Of a stretch of DNA of 64,000 nucleotides, positions 8,678 to 16,972 are shown piece after piece. Under the pieces are notes generated by a model, which was not told the origin of the DNA, made no database searches, and worked only from the letters and a program-made list of their open reading frames with translations. The DNA is from Anderseniella sp. (lineage in GTDB: Bacteria > Pseudomonadota > Alphaproteobacteria > Rhizobiales > Aestuariivirgaceae): positions 62,001 to 126,000 of the forward strand of contig JANQOK010000016.1 of assembly GCA_028289645.1 (NCBI GenBank), read 5' to 3'. The translations under genes were made by a program, and so were the position numbers. Each line of letters begins with the position of its first letter. Positions within the stretch are counted from its first letter, which is position 1.

Positions 8678-9652
8678 CTAAAACATCAGCGCCAGCGCCC
8701 AGCCGCCGGCCAGGGTGAAACTCGCCAGCTTGAGCCCGTCGACCTGGCGCTGCTCGTCTGCGAACCAGGCCTTGTCCTTGCGCGACATCCAGTAGCCGCC
8801 GGCCAGGCCGGCGACGAAGCCGCAAATGTGGGCACCGATATCGGTATTGCCGTCGCCGAACCCCAGGAACGCCATCAGCATGATGCCACCGCCCAGCGGT
8901 GCCCAGTAGCGCAGCGAGAACTCCGGCGGGCGCCAGCGATGGCGCAGGGCTGCCAGCAGCCCGACGGCTGCAAACACGGCCGTTGATGCACCGATGGAGG
9001 TGTGCGTGGGCGCCTGCCACAGGGCATTGAGCCAATTGCCGGCGCTGCCGGCCAGCACGGTCGAGGCCCAGGCGATGCCGGGGCCGGTTTCCTTGGCCAG
9101 CAGCCAGACGAATATGATGCCGAAGGCCAGGTTGCTGGCAATATGGCCCAGGTCCAGGTGCAGCGTCAGGGCGGTAACCGTGCGCCACAGCTCAAGGTCG
9201 GAGGTGACGTGATGTGCCACCATGGCGCCCTCGCCGGCCCAGTCGGTACCGAAACTGCCGCGCCTGGCGGCGCCGAAGAAGAACAGCAGTATTGCGGCAT
9301 AGGCCAGTGCGGTGGTGGAATAAGAGATAACGATGGCCGGTTTGGCCCGGGCCTGCTTGCCGGCTGCGGCCCCGGTGGCATTCTCACTGTCGTACTGGTC
9401 CAGTTCCCAGGTGGCGCGCAGCTCGTCTTCCGGTGCCACGTACACCCCATAGCCGCCTTCTTCGGACGACAGCAGCGAGCGCATGTCCATGGCGGTCAGC
9501 GTCAGCGCATAGGCCTTGGCCAGTTCACCGTCTTTGGTCAGGCGAACCCGGACAGGACGATCATGTTGATCAGCATCGCTCAATGTGGTTGGTGCTTTCC
9601 AGATACAGGTCTCATCCCTATATGGGCTGAACAAAGCAATAGCGCAAACCAT
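8678..9652 (-). CDS. Rhomboid-family intramembrane serine protease
   Basis: Up to 324 residues: a soluble N-terminal part of about 105 residues, then six or seven membrane helices. The Ser-His dyad is visible: Ser223 in GASTAVF and His275 in DIGAHICGFVAG. The HLDLGHIASN block before TM2 is also characteristic. Rhomboids cut transmembrane substrates inside the membrane. The ATG at 9652 shares the palindrome CATG with the start of the divergent methyltransferase, so one start is probably misplaced; TTG 9583 is an alternative that keeps the conserved N-terminal domain. Confidence 0.85.
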   Translation of the reverse strand: MVCAIALFSPYRDETCIWKAPTTLSDADQHDRPVRVRLTKDGELAKAYALTLTAMDMRSLLSSEEGGYGVYVAPEDELRATWELDQYDSENATGAAAGKQARAKPAIVISYSTTALAYAAILLFFFGAARRGSFGTDWAGEGAMVAHHVTSDLELWRTVTALTLHLDLGHIASNLAFGIIFVWLLAKETGPGIAWASTVLAGSAGNWLNALWQAPTHTSIGASTAVFAAVGLLAALRHRWRPPEFSLRYWAPLGGGIMLMAFLGFGDGNTDIGAHICGFVAGLAGGYWMSRKDKAWFADEQRQVDGLKLASFTLAGGWALALMF

Positions 9653-10457
9653 GACACCCGACGACGAACTGGCGGAAGCCTACAACGAAGCCCTGGCGCT
9701 GGAAAAGGCCGGCGAGCTGGCGGAAGCCGCAAAAGCCTATGCGCGGGTGCTGGCGCTCGACCCGGACGATCATGGCGGCGCTGCGGTACGGCTGGCGGCC
9801 ATGGGGCTGGGCGATACGCCCGAGCGAGCGCCGGAGGCTTACGTGGAAATGCTGTTCGACCAGCATGCCAGCGTGTTTGACGACATCCTGGTCGACCAGC
9901 TCGGCTATCACGTCCCGCTGCTGATGCGCCAGGCACTGCTCGATCATGCGCCCGGCCCCTATGACCGGCTGCTCGATCTCGGCTGCGGCACCGGGCTGGC
10001 CGGCGTCGCGCTGGCCGACATGTCCGGCCACCGCACCGGCATCGACCTGTCCGCCAACATGGTCGACCTGGCCGCCAAGCACGAGCTTTACGACGATCTC
10101 TATGTCGGCGACGCCGTCAGTTTCGTCGAAGAAGTGGACGACGGGCCCTGGGACCTGATCGCCGCCACCGACGTGCTGCCCTACCTGGGCGACGTGGCGG
10201 CGCTTTTTGCCGGGGTGCGCCGCATCAGTGCGGCCAATGCCGTGTTCGGTTTCTCAACCGAAGTGCTGCCGGACGAAACCATGGGCGCCAACGACTTCAT
10301 GGTCGGCCCGCACCAGCGCTTCGTGCACAAGCTCGCCTATATCGACAGCGCCCTGACGGCTGCAGGCTTTACCCGACTGCACGCAAGCGATATCACGGTG
10401 CGTCATGAAGAAGGCACACCGCAGCCCGGTCACCTGGTGCTGGCCAGAGCCGTCTAG
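9651..10457 (+). CDS. TPR-containing class I SAM-dependent methyltransferase
   Basis: 268 residues. The first 45 residues form one TPR-like hairpin (EAYNEALALEKAGELAEAAK, then ARVLALDP). The Rossmann methyltransferase domain has motif I LLDLGCGTGLAG, the acidic loop GIDLSANM and an IAATDVLPYLGD motif IV-like segment. Similar TPR-methyltransferases are often called putative TPR-repeat methyltransferases; the substrate is unknown. ATG 9651 is chosen because the TPR begins there; there is no strong ribosome site. It is followed after 12 bp by a small gene, probably the same transcript. Confidence 0.8.
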   Translation: MTPDDELAEAYNEALALEKAGELAEAAKAYARVLALDPDDHGGAAVRLAAMGLGDTPERAPEAYVEMLFDQHASVFDDILVDQLGYHVPLLMRQALLDHAPGPYDRLLDLGCGTGLAGVALADMSGHRTGIDLSANMVDLAAKHELYDDLYVGDAVSFVEEVDDGPWDLIAATDVLPYLGDVAALFAGVRRISAANAVFGFSTEVLPDETMGANDFMVGPHQRFVHKLAYIDSALTAAGFTRLHASDITVRHEEGTPQPGHLVLARAV

Positions 10458-10469
10458 GAAACAGACATC

Positions 10470-10742
10470 ATGCCATTGAAACAACAACGTGCCGCCACCC
10501 TGGCCGAGGATCTCGACCTGCTGCTGGAGGAATTGCGCGCCAAGTGGAACTACAGCGTTGATCTGACCGGTGCCGACCTGATTGCCAAGAAATCACCGGT
10601 CACTGCCATTGACTTTACCCGGGCGGTGCTGCTGGCGGACGGCCTGAAGCCGGATAACGAGCCCAACCTGGTGCGCCAGGTCAAGCGCAAGTTCATCCAG
10701 CGCTACGGCCTTAAGATCACACCGGAAGCCTACGAAGGCTAG
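10470..10742 (+). CDS. Small conserved-type hypothetical protein
   Basis: 90 residues, charged and soluble, with no signal peptide or membrane helix. The N-terminal half is predicted helical (LAEDLDLLLEELRAKWN); the C-terminal half is basic (VRQVKRKFIQRYGLK). The domain is not recognised. It starts 12 bp after the methyltransferase stop in the same direction, so it is probably co-transcribed and might be a partner of that enzyme. GC-rich third positions and a clean stop support a real gene. Confidence 0.6.
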   Translation: MPLKQQRAATLAEDLDLLLEELRAKWNYSVDLTGADLIAKKSPVTAIDFTRAVLLADGLKPDNEPNLVRQVKRKFIQRYGLKITPEAYEG

Positions 10743-10768
10743 CCTTGAGAAGGCTGACCGCCACAGGC

Positions 10769-10894
10769 TCACCGGCCGCGGCGGCTGCGTCTGGGCTCGC
10801 GCCGGCCGGGGCGCTGTTCCCGGTCATCAGGAACGCGGAACTGAAAGCTGAGCAATCTCACCACGTCCTGGAGGATCTCGAGCAGGTCTGTCAT
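10769..10894 (-). CDS. Possible 41-residue basic small protein
   Basis: A short frame with ATG 10894 preceded by AAGGAC at a good distance. It encodes an amphipathic N-terminal helix (MTDLLEILQDVVRLLSF) and a tail very rich in Arg (RREPRRSRRGR). It diverges from the GcvA-like LysR gene at 10978. The 235-bp interval has no other convincing gene; the opposite-strand frame 10745-10951 lacks a ribosome site and reads as a shadow. Small size makes this tentative. Confidence 0.35.
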   Translation of the reverse strand: MTDLLEILQDVVRLLSFQFRVPDDREQRPGRREPRRSRRGR

Positions 10895-10977
10895 GGCACT
10901 TGTCCTTTGCGCCATGAAGCGCCGGTTGCCGGCGGCGTTCAAACGAGTTAATCAACATCTTCGATTAACTTGAGGTT

Positions 10978-11877
10978 ATGCAAATGAAACGCGGGCGACT
11001 GCCCTTGACCGCGCTGCGCAGCTTTGAAGCGGCCGGGCGGCATGAGAACATCACCCGGGCGGCGGAAGAGCTGTTCGTCTCGCAGGCTGCAGTCAGCCGC
11101 CAGGTGCGCGAGCTCGAGACTGCCCTGGGGCAGAAGCTGTTCGAACGCCAGCACCGGCGCATCAGGCTGACAGCGGCCGGCTCAACACTGCTGGCCGTGC
11201 TGACCGAGGGTTTCGACAGGATCGAAGACTGCATGAAACTGCTGTCGGCAAGCAGCGATACATCCGTTCTCACCATCAGCGTCGAACCCGGTTTTGCCGC
11301 CCTGTGGCTGGTTCAGAACCTGGCCGACTTCCGTGCCTCCTACCCGGGTGTCGACGTGAATGTTGATGCCGACGGCCGCCTGATCGATTTCCGGTCCGGC
11401 GACGGCGAATTGGCCATCCGGTTCAGCGACACGAAGTCGAAATGGCCGCGCACCCAGGCCAGGCGGCTTTACGACATTCACCTGGCACCGGTCGCTTCAC
11501 CCGACTTTCTGGCCAGGGCAGGAACACCCGGACAACCGGCCGACCTACTGCAGTACCCGCTGTTGCACGAGGAAGACCGGGTTTTGTGGCAGGAATGGTT
11601 TGCGGCAGCGCAGGTGACCCATGATCCGATCCAGCATGGCCCTCTGTTCGCCGATGGCGGATTGGTCATGCAGGCCATGCTTGACGGACAGGGTGTCGGC
11701 ATCCTGGACCGGCGACTGGTTACCCGGGACGTGGCAAGCGGCCGTCTGGTGCAGTTGTTCGACGTTCCGTTTCAATATGGCACCTACTGGCTGGTGGCGC
11801 GAGATTTCTCAAAACTGTCGCGACCCGGTGCCGACTTCACAGACTGGCTCATCGAACGTCTGGCGAGCACCGGCTAG
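10978..11877 (+). CDS. LysR-family regulator of the GcvA/AmpR type
   Basis: 299 residues. The N-terminus PLTALRSFEAAGRHENITRA, the helix-turn-helix AAEELFVSQAAVSRQVRELE and LFERQHRRIRLTAAG match the GcvA/AmpR branch of LysR regulators. The effector domain covers about residues 95-295. AmpR-type members control beta-lactamases, and a class D beta-lactamase gene lies next to it. However, the two genes converge and their stop codons overlap in a CTAG, instead of diverging as ampR-ampC do, so the regulatory link is unproven. Confidence 0.87.
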   Translation: MQMKRGRLPLTALRSFEAAGRHENITRAAEELFVSQAAVSRQVRELETALGQKLFERQHRRIRLTAAGSTLLAVLTEGFDRIEDCMKLLSASSDTSVLTISVEPGFAALWLVQNLADFRASYPGVDVNVDADGRLIDFRSGDGELAIRFSDTKSKWPRTQARRLYDIHLAPVASPDFLARAGTPGQPADLLQYPLLHEEDRVLWQEWFAAAQVTHDPIQHGPLFADGGLVMQAMLDGQGVGILDRRLVTRDVASGRLVQLFDVPFQYGTYWLVARDFSKLSRPGADFTDWLIERLASTG

Positions 11878-12674
11878 TCTGCAGCCAGAGCTGGCAAATC
11901 TTTCTGCAGGCTGTCCCGCGCTCTGTGGGATGCATGGGTCGACTGGCGCTGCCGATCCTGCACCAGGCGCGCAAACACCACCCGCCTGCCGCCCTTTTCA
12001 GCCCAGCCGACGTGCCAGCCCGTGCCGCGGGTCCGGTCAAACCCGCCGTCGGCCCGCATCGGATAGGAGAGACCGGTTTTGCCGCGCACCAGCCAACCGC
12101 TGTCCAGCTTGACGGCTTCCACGATGCTCGCGGTCAGATCGACGGCATCGGGTTTTACCGGCAACTCGCTGTTCAGCATGCGTGACAGAAAACGCACCTG
12201 CTCCACGGGTGAAATTTTCAGGGATGATCCGATCCAGGCGCGCTCAAGTGCATTGTCCTGTCCCTTGTCGCCGGAGAAATCGGCATTGCCGTAACTGAAC
12301 TTGTTCAGGTACCGGGTGATCGCGGGGGCGCCGAGTTTCCTTGCCATCTGCTGCGAGTACCAGACGACGGAGTATTTCATCCACCGCTTCGGCGTCGTGT
12401 CCTGCCGCCAGCGGTCGCCGCCCCAGTCGACATATCCCTGTTTGAACGGAAGTTCGGGGACATCGGCAGTCTTGAGAATTCCGGCATCGAACCCGATGAG
12501 GGCGAGTGCAAGCTTGAAGGTGGATGCCGGCGTGGCCCGTCTGTCGCAGTCGCCGGTCTTGCTGATCGCCTGACCGCTGGCCGCATCGGCAACCACGGTA
12601 CAAACAGTTTTTGCATGAGCCGGCTGGACCAGCAGGAGAGTAAGGGAAAACGACGCAAGCAGGAGTGTTTTCAC
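11874..12674 (-). CDS. Class D (OXA-type) beta-lactamase
   Basis: 266 residues from GTG 12674, with signal peptide LLLASFSLTLLLVQPAHA. All class D serine hydrolase landmarks are present: Ser51-x-x-Lys54 in ASTFK, S-x-V in YSVVWYS, YGN in FSYGNADF, Trp in ERAWIGSSL and KTG in RGKTGLSYP. Active enzymes carboxylate the STFK Lys and hydrolyse beta-lactams in the periplasm. Frames upstream to 12854 add non-signal sequence and are rejected; GGAAAG lies 12 bp before the GTG. It is chromosomal, with no integron or transposon nearby. Confidence 0.9.
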   Translation of the reverse strand: MKTLLLASFSLTLLLVQPAHAKTVCTVVADAASGQAISKTGDCDRRATPASTFKLALALIGFDAGILKTADVPELPFKQGYVDWGGDRWRQDTTPKRWMKYSVVWYSQQMARKLGAPAITRYLNKFSYGNADFSGDKGQDNALERAWIGSSLKISPVEQVRFLSRMLNSELPVKPDAVDLTASIVEAVKLDSGWLVRGKTGLSYPMRADGGFDRTRGTGWHVGWAEKGGRRVVFARLVQDRQRQSTHASHRARDSLQKDLPALAAD

Positions 12675-12920
12675 GGGTTGTAACAACTTTCCGGTTGATT
12701 GACGGGCGGGGGAAACTAACCTGATTTGACGCCGGCCTGAACCACTTGCAGGTATAGCGAAACGGCCACTCTGCAACCGGATCAACCGGGCCATTTGGCG
12801 GGCCGACCGCCAACGTCCGGCCGCGCCGTTGCTGCCAAAAACAGTCGCAAACACGACGGTAGCGATATCGATCCACTGCTATACCAATGTGGAAGTTGAA
12901 CGCCCGGAGGCCAGCACGCC

Positions 12921-13868
12921 ATGCAGGACACGAACGCGGCACAGCCCGACCAGACCGTGCTGGGGATCGGCATTATCCTGGCGTCGGTCCTGACCATGGC
13001 ATTTGCCGATGCGGTGGTGAAACTGGTCAGCGCCGACCTGACTGTGTGGCAGGTATTCGTTGTCCGATCGCTGTTTGCCATTCCCTGCCTGGTCGCAATT
13101 GTAGGCGCCATGGGCGCCGGTTTCAGGCTTCTGTCGCCTGCATGGACGCTGTTCCGAAGCGCGCTTCTGGTGCTGACCTGGCTGCTGTTCTATGCCTCGC
13201 TGCCAGTGCTCAGCCTTTCAGTTGCCGCGGTCGCGGTTTACACCAACCCGATCATCACGGCGCTGCTGTCTGCAATTGTAATCGGCGAGCGGGTTTCGGC
13301 GCGGCAGTGGGCCGGCGTGCTGCTCGGGTTTTTCGGTGTCATCGCCATACTGAAACCCGGCACCGATGCGTTTTCCTGGTTTACCCTGCTACCCCTGATG
13401 GCCGCCGCCTGTTACTCGCTGGCCATGGTGTTGACCCGCGGCAAATGCCAGCATGAACAGCCGCTGGTTCTGGGGCTGGCCCTGCAGGCCTCGTTCCTGG
13501 TTACCGGCCTGATTGCCATCAGCGCGCTCGCGGTTATCGGCCTGGATGGTGGCACCGTGGCCGCCTTTCCGTTCCTGTTCAGCGGCTGGACCGCCATGGG
13601 CACACGCGAATGGGGATTGATGGCGTTGCTCGGTGTGCTGTCAGCAGCCTACTTCGTGGGCGTGGCGCGCGCCTACCAGATCGCACCACCCTCGATTATC
13701 GCCACGTTCGACTATGCCTATCTGGTGTCGGCCGCCATCTGGGGCTTCATCTTCTTCACAGAAACACCGGACCTGTTCACGATCTGCGGCATGGTGCTGA
13801 TAACCGCAGCAGGACTGCTCGTCGCGGTGCGCCCGGCAAAACGGGTGACAAGCGATCAGCGCTCCTGA
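12921..13868 (+). CDS. EamA/DMT-family drug/metabolite exporter
   Basis: 315 residues, about ten transmembrane helices arranged as two EamA repeats (first about residues 15-145, second about 160-305). The end-of-repeat signature YTNPIITALLSAIVIGERV is clear. The family exports amino acids, S-adenosyl derivatives or drugs; the substrate is unknown. A GGAGG site precedes ATG 12921. Its 3' end overlaps the convergent LysE-family gene by 13 bp. Confidence 0.87.
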   Translation: MQDTNAAQPDQTVLGIGIILASVLTMAFADAVVKLVSADLTVWQVFVVRSLFAIPCLVAIVGAMGAGFRLLSPAWTLFRSALLVLTWLLFYASLPVLSLSVAAVAVYTNPIITALLSAIVIGERVSARQWAGVLLGFFGVIAILKPGTDAFSWFTLLPLMAAACYSLAMVLTRGKCQHEQPLVLGLALQASFLVTGLIAISALAVIGLDGGTVAAFPFLFSGWTAMGTREWGLMALLGVLSAAYFVGVARAYQIAPPSIIATFDYAYLVSAAIWGFIFFTETPDLFTICGMVLITAAGLLVAVRPAKRVTSDQRS

Positions 13869-14482
13869 AAGGCAAGGCGCAGACCCAGCGCGCAATAGAT
13901 TGATCCAACCACCCTGCCCTGCCATCTCACAACAGTCAGGTTCTGCTTCAAGAAGCTGCCGACCCTGCCGGCGCACAGGGCAAAAATGACGGTGCTGGTG
14001 AGCCCGAGCGCAACCAGGATTATACCCAGTGTGGTCAGTTGCAGCAGCACCGAGCCGTTTTCCGGCTTCACGAACTGCGGCAGGAAGGCCAGGAAAAACA
14101 TCGCGGTTTTCGGGTTCAGGACCTCTGCCAGTATGCCCTGCCGGAACGCCTCGCGCGGCGTCAGCGAGGCCGGCTGCTTTCCGGCGTTGGCCGGAGCCTT
14201 TTCAAATATCGCCCTGATGCCGAGATAAACCAGATAGGCGGCACCGAGATACTTGATCAGCGAAAACAGGAAGGCCGAGGCCAGTATGATGGCGGAGATG
14301 CCGAGCACCGCCAGCGCGGTATGAATGATATCGCCGACCGCAATGCCGAGACCGGTGGCCAAACCGACGCGGGTGCCGGACGTGGTGGCCCGGGCCACGG
14401 TCAGCACCGTCGCCGGACCGGGAATGAACACAAACCCGATGACGATGGCGACGTAAGTTATCAGGGTGGCCTGATCAATCAT
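13856..14482 (-). CDS. LysE/RhtB-family amino-acid exporter, copy 1
   Basis: 208 residues with about six transmembrane helices. The family hallmark FIPGPATVLTVARATTSGTR lies near the N-terminus, and the FRQGILAEVLNPKTAMFFLA block is in the middle. These proteins export amino acids such as threonine, homoserine or lysine. It sits 37 bp downstream of a second LysE-type gene on the same strand, so the two are probably co-transcribed, and its end overlaps the convergent EamA gene. Confidence 0.88.
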   Translation of the reverse strand: MIDQATLITYVAIVIGFVFIPGPATVLTVARATTSGTRVGLATGLGIAVGDIIHTALAVLGISAIILASAFLFSLIKYLGAAYLVYLGIRAIFEKAPANAGKQPASLTPREAFRQGILAEVLNPKTAMFFLAFLPQFVKPENGSVLLQLTTLGIILVALGLTSTVIFALCAGRVGSFLKQNLTVVRWQGRVVGSIYCALGLRLAFQER

Positions 14483-14519
14483 TGTTCAATTCCCCTTTTG
14501 TCAATCGACAACAACCGGC

Positions 14520-15122
14520 TCAGCGGCCCACCAGCAGGCGGATACCGAGCGCGCCCAGCACCACCGCGGCAACCCGGTCGATATATACTTTCGCCTTGAG
14601 GTACATCCTGCTGACCGCGTCGGTGCTCATCCCGACAGCCAGCGCGGTGTAAAAAACCAGTTCGATGACCAGATGGTTCAGGACAACAAGAGCATTCTCG
14701 AACAGCGTCATTTCGGCTGGAAAAATGACGATCAGCACGGCGGCTGCAAACAGCACCGACTTCGGGTTGGTCATATTGATCAGCATGCCCTGACGAAACG
14801 CATGGCGGGCCGGTTTCAGGGTTGACTTGACCTTGCGGCGCGCGCCTTGCCACAGGCCCCAGGCGATATAGAGCAGGTAGAGGGCGCCCACGATCCTGGC
14901 CACGGCATAAGCCCATGGCACGACCTGAAAAATTGCTTCCAGCCCGAGCAGCGCCAGCATGGTCCACACAGCTGCCATCAGGCCAAGCCCGCAGCCCATG
15001 GCGATGCCGGCGGACCGGCCCGAACTCAGCGTCGTCTGGATGGCCACCAGCAATGCCGGACCCGGACTGGCGATGGCGGCAAACAGGGCGATGTTGAAGG
15101 CGATCAGATGCTCAATTGTCAT
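14520..15122 (-). CDS. LysE/RhtB-family amino-acid exporter, copy 2
   Basis: 200 residues, with the same architecture as its downstream neighbour: N-terminal IASPGPALLVAIQTTLSSGR and central FRQGMLINMTNPKSVLFAAA. It is the first gene of a two-gene exporter operon. Divergence between the two is substantial, so they probably serve different substrates. The next gene upstream (GFA family) diverges across about 174 bp. Confidence 0.88.
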   Translation of the reverse strand: MTIEHLIAFNIALFAAIASPGPALLVAIQTTLSSGRSAGIAMGCGLGLMAAVWTMLALLGLEAIFQVVPWAYAVARIVGALYLLYIAWGLWQGARRKVKSTLKPARHAFRQGMLINMTNPKSVLFAAAVLIVIFPAEMTLFENALVVLNHLVIELVFYTALAVGMSTDAVSRMYLKAKVYIDRVAAVVLGALGIRLLVGR

Positions 15123-15296
15123 GGAAACCCAACCTCAGGTGTGAAGCTTGTGAGCTGAGATAGAATTGCAATTCGGCCTCGGCAGCAACCACAATTTTTT
15201 CCAGATGCATTCCGGGACCCGAACCAGACTGTTCCGTTTACTTTGCCGCATGGGTTATAAAATGGATAACCAGCCCCTTGTTGAGGAAACCTTCTC

Positions 15297-15716
15297 ATGA
15301 AAATCAACGGTGAATGCCACTGCGGCGCCATCGCCTACGAGGCCGAACTCAATCCGGAGAGAGTCGGGATATGTCATTGTTCGGATTGCCAGGCAATGTC
15401 GGCCTCGGCGTTCCGGACCATCGCCATGGTGCCGGGCGACAGCTTCGCAGTCATCAGGGGCACTCCGAAAGAATACATAAAATCCGGAGACAGCGGCAAC
15501 CGGCGGGTGCAGGCGTTCTGTCCCGAGTGCGGATCAGGACTGTACGCAACCGCTGCCGAGGGCAAGCGGGACACCTACAACATCCGCCTGGGCACCGTTG
15601 AGCAACGCTCCGAACTCATGCCGCGGTTTGAATGCTGGCGAAAGTCGGCGTTGCCATGGTTGCCGGTGATCCAAGCGACCAAAAAGTTTGACGGCAACCC
15701 GCAACAGACTTTCTAG
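15297..15716 (+). CDS. GFA/CENP-V-domain zinc protein
   Basis: 139 residues covering one GFA domain. Zinc ligands are visible as GECHCGAIAYE, ICHCSDCQAM and FCPECGSGL. The family is named after a glutathione-dependent formaldehyde-activating enzyme, but many members have no proven activity. GAGGAAA precedes the ATG. Because formaldehyde is released by oxidative N-demethylation, which is likely elsewhere in the window, a formaldehyde role is conceivable, but this is only inference. Confidence 0.85.
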   Translation: MKINGECHCGAIAYEAELNPERVGICHCSDCQAMSASAFRTIAMVPGDSFAVIRGTPKEYIKSGDSGNRRVQAFCPECGSGLYATAAEGKRDTYNIRLGTVEQRSELMPRFECWRKSALPWLPVIQATKKFDGNPQQTF

Positions 15717-15814
15717 CCATACCAACACCTTGAAATTGTGTCGTTTTCAGCAAAGACTTTGGCCGGTGCAGGTTTAAGGTCGCAACTGTCACCAACCCAC
15801 TCAGGACAGTCCAC

Positions 15815-16972
15815 ATGCTTGAAGAAACCCGCGCCCGCACGGCAGAACTGCAATCCCGCATGAAGGATGCAGGGCTGGAGGTCGCGCTGATCACCGACGA
15901 AAGCACCATAGCCTATTTCGCCGGTTTCTGGGGCTACCTGTCGGTCGAGTTCGGCCGCCCGACCTTCCTGATCATCCGGGCCGACGATGCCCCCATCGTC
16001 ATAACACCGTTGATGGAAAGCGAGATGGTCGGCGCGATGACCTGGGTCGAAGATGTGCGGACCTGGGAGGACGCCGGCGATGAGCGCTGGGAAAACGTGC
16101 TGGCCCGCGCACTGGACAGCAATCACAAGGCGATCGGCATTGAGCGCAACGGCCTGCCGATCATCGTGCGCAACTGGATCGACGAGCAGCTTGCAGAGGT
16201 CGAGCTGCGTGACATCACCGGCCTGATCGGCGCCATGCGCATGATCAAGTCGCCGCTTGAGATCGAGGTGATGAAGCAGGCGGGCCAGATTGCCGGCGCC
16301 ATGATGGCCGCAGCAGAAGGCGCGCTGGCGGAAAACGCCCCTGAATATGAGGCTGCGCTGGCGGTCATCAACGCCGGGACGCGCAAGGCGGCAGGATTCC
16401 TGACGGCGAAAGGATGGGACCAATTCGTCTCGCCGATGATTCACAACCTGCAGATCATGCAGTCGGGCCGTGACACGTCCATGGTGCATCGCCGGGCCAG
16501 CGTGAAGCAGCTTGAGCGCGGCGACCCGGTGTACTTCTGCTTCTGCAACATGGCGCAGTTCAAGCAGTACAAGCTCGGCTTCGACCGCATGTTCCACATT
16601 CTGGAAGTTTCAGATGAGGCCGCGCGAGTACAACAGGCTGCAATCGATGCCCAGCAGGCCGCGATTGCCGCCATCCGGCCCGGGGTCACGGCTGAGTCGG
16701 TCGCTGAGGCGGCCAATGAGGTTTATGCCGAGCGTGGTTACGAGACCGGTTATCGCACCGGGCGTTCCATCGGCATGGCCTACCTTGAAAGTCCGGAACT
16801 GAAGCACGGTGACAAGACGATCCTCAAGGCCGGCATGACCTTCGCCGTCGATGGCGGCATCAGCGTCGACGGCGAGCTTGGCGGACGCATCGGCGACTCG
16901 ATCGTGGTCACCGAAACCGGTTGTGACTATCTGACCGACTATCCACGTCAGTTGCTGGTGGTGGACCGGTGA
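15815..16972 (+). CDS. Creatinase-like M24-fold protein lacking the metal ligands
   Basis: 385 residues: an N-terminal creatinase_N domain (about 5-135) and a pita-bread M24 domain (about 145-375). Aligning by eye to metallopeptidases, all five metal ligands are changed: Cys242 in GDPVYFC, Gly255 before FDRMF, Arg317 in TGRSIG, Asp346 in FAVDGG and Gly360 in GRIGDSIV. His225, equivalent to the catalytic His of creatinase, is kept. This points to metal-free C-N hydrolysis (creatinase or ectoine-hydrolase type) rather than peptide cleavage. Its stop overlaps the start of a nitrilase-family gene, so they form an operon. Confidence 0.75.
   Translation: MLEETRARTAELQSRMKDAGLEVALITDESTIAYFAGFWGYLSVEFGRPTFLIIRADDAPIVITPLMESEMVGAMTWVEDVRTWEDAGDERWENVLARALDSNHKAIGIERNGLPIIVRNWIDEQLAEVELRDITGLIGAMRMIKSPLEIEVMKQAGQIAGAMMAAAEGALAENAPEYEAALAVINAGTRKAAGFLTAKGWDQFVSPMIHNLQIMQSGRDTSMVHRRASVKQLERGDPVYFCFCNMAQFKQYKLGFDRMFHILEVSDEAARVQQAAIDAQQAAIAAIRPGVTAESVAEAANEVYAERGYETGYRTGRSIGMAYLESPELKHGDKTILKAGMTFAVDGGISVDGELGGRIGDSIVVTETGCDYLTDYPRQLLVVDR

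Noticed and set aside
10745-10951. Plus-strand 68-residue open frame
   Set aside because: No ribosome-binding site and low-complexity Ala/Gly sequence; it is opposite the better supported short minus-strand frame.
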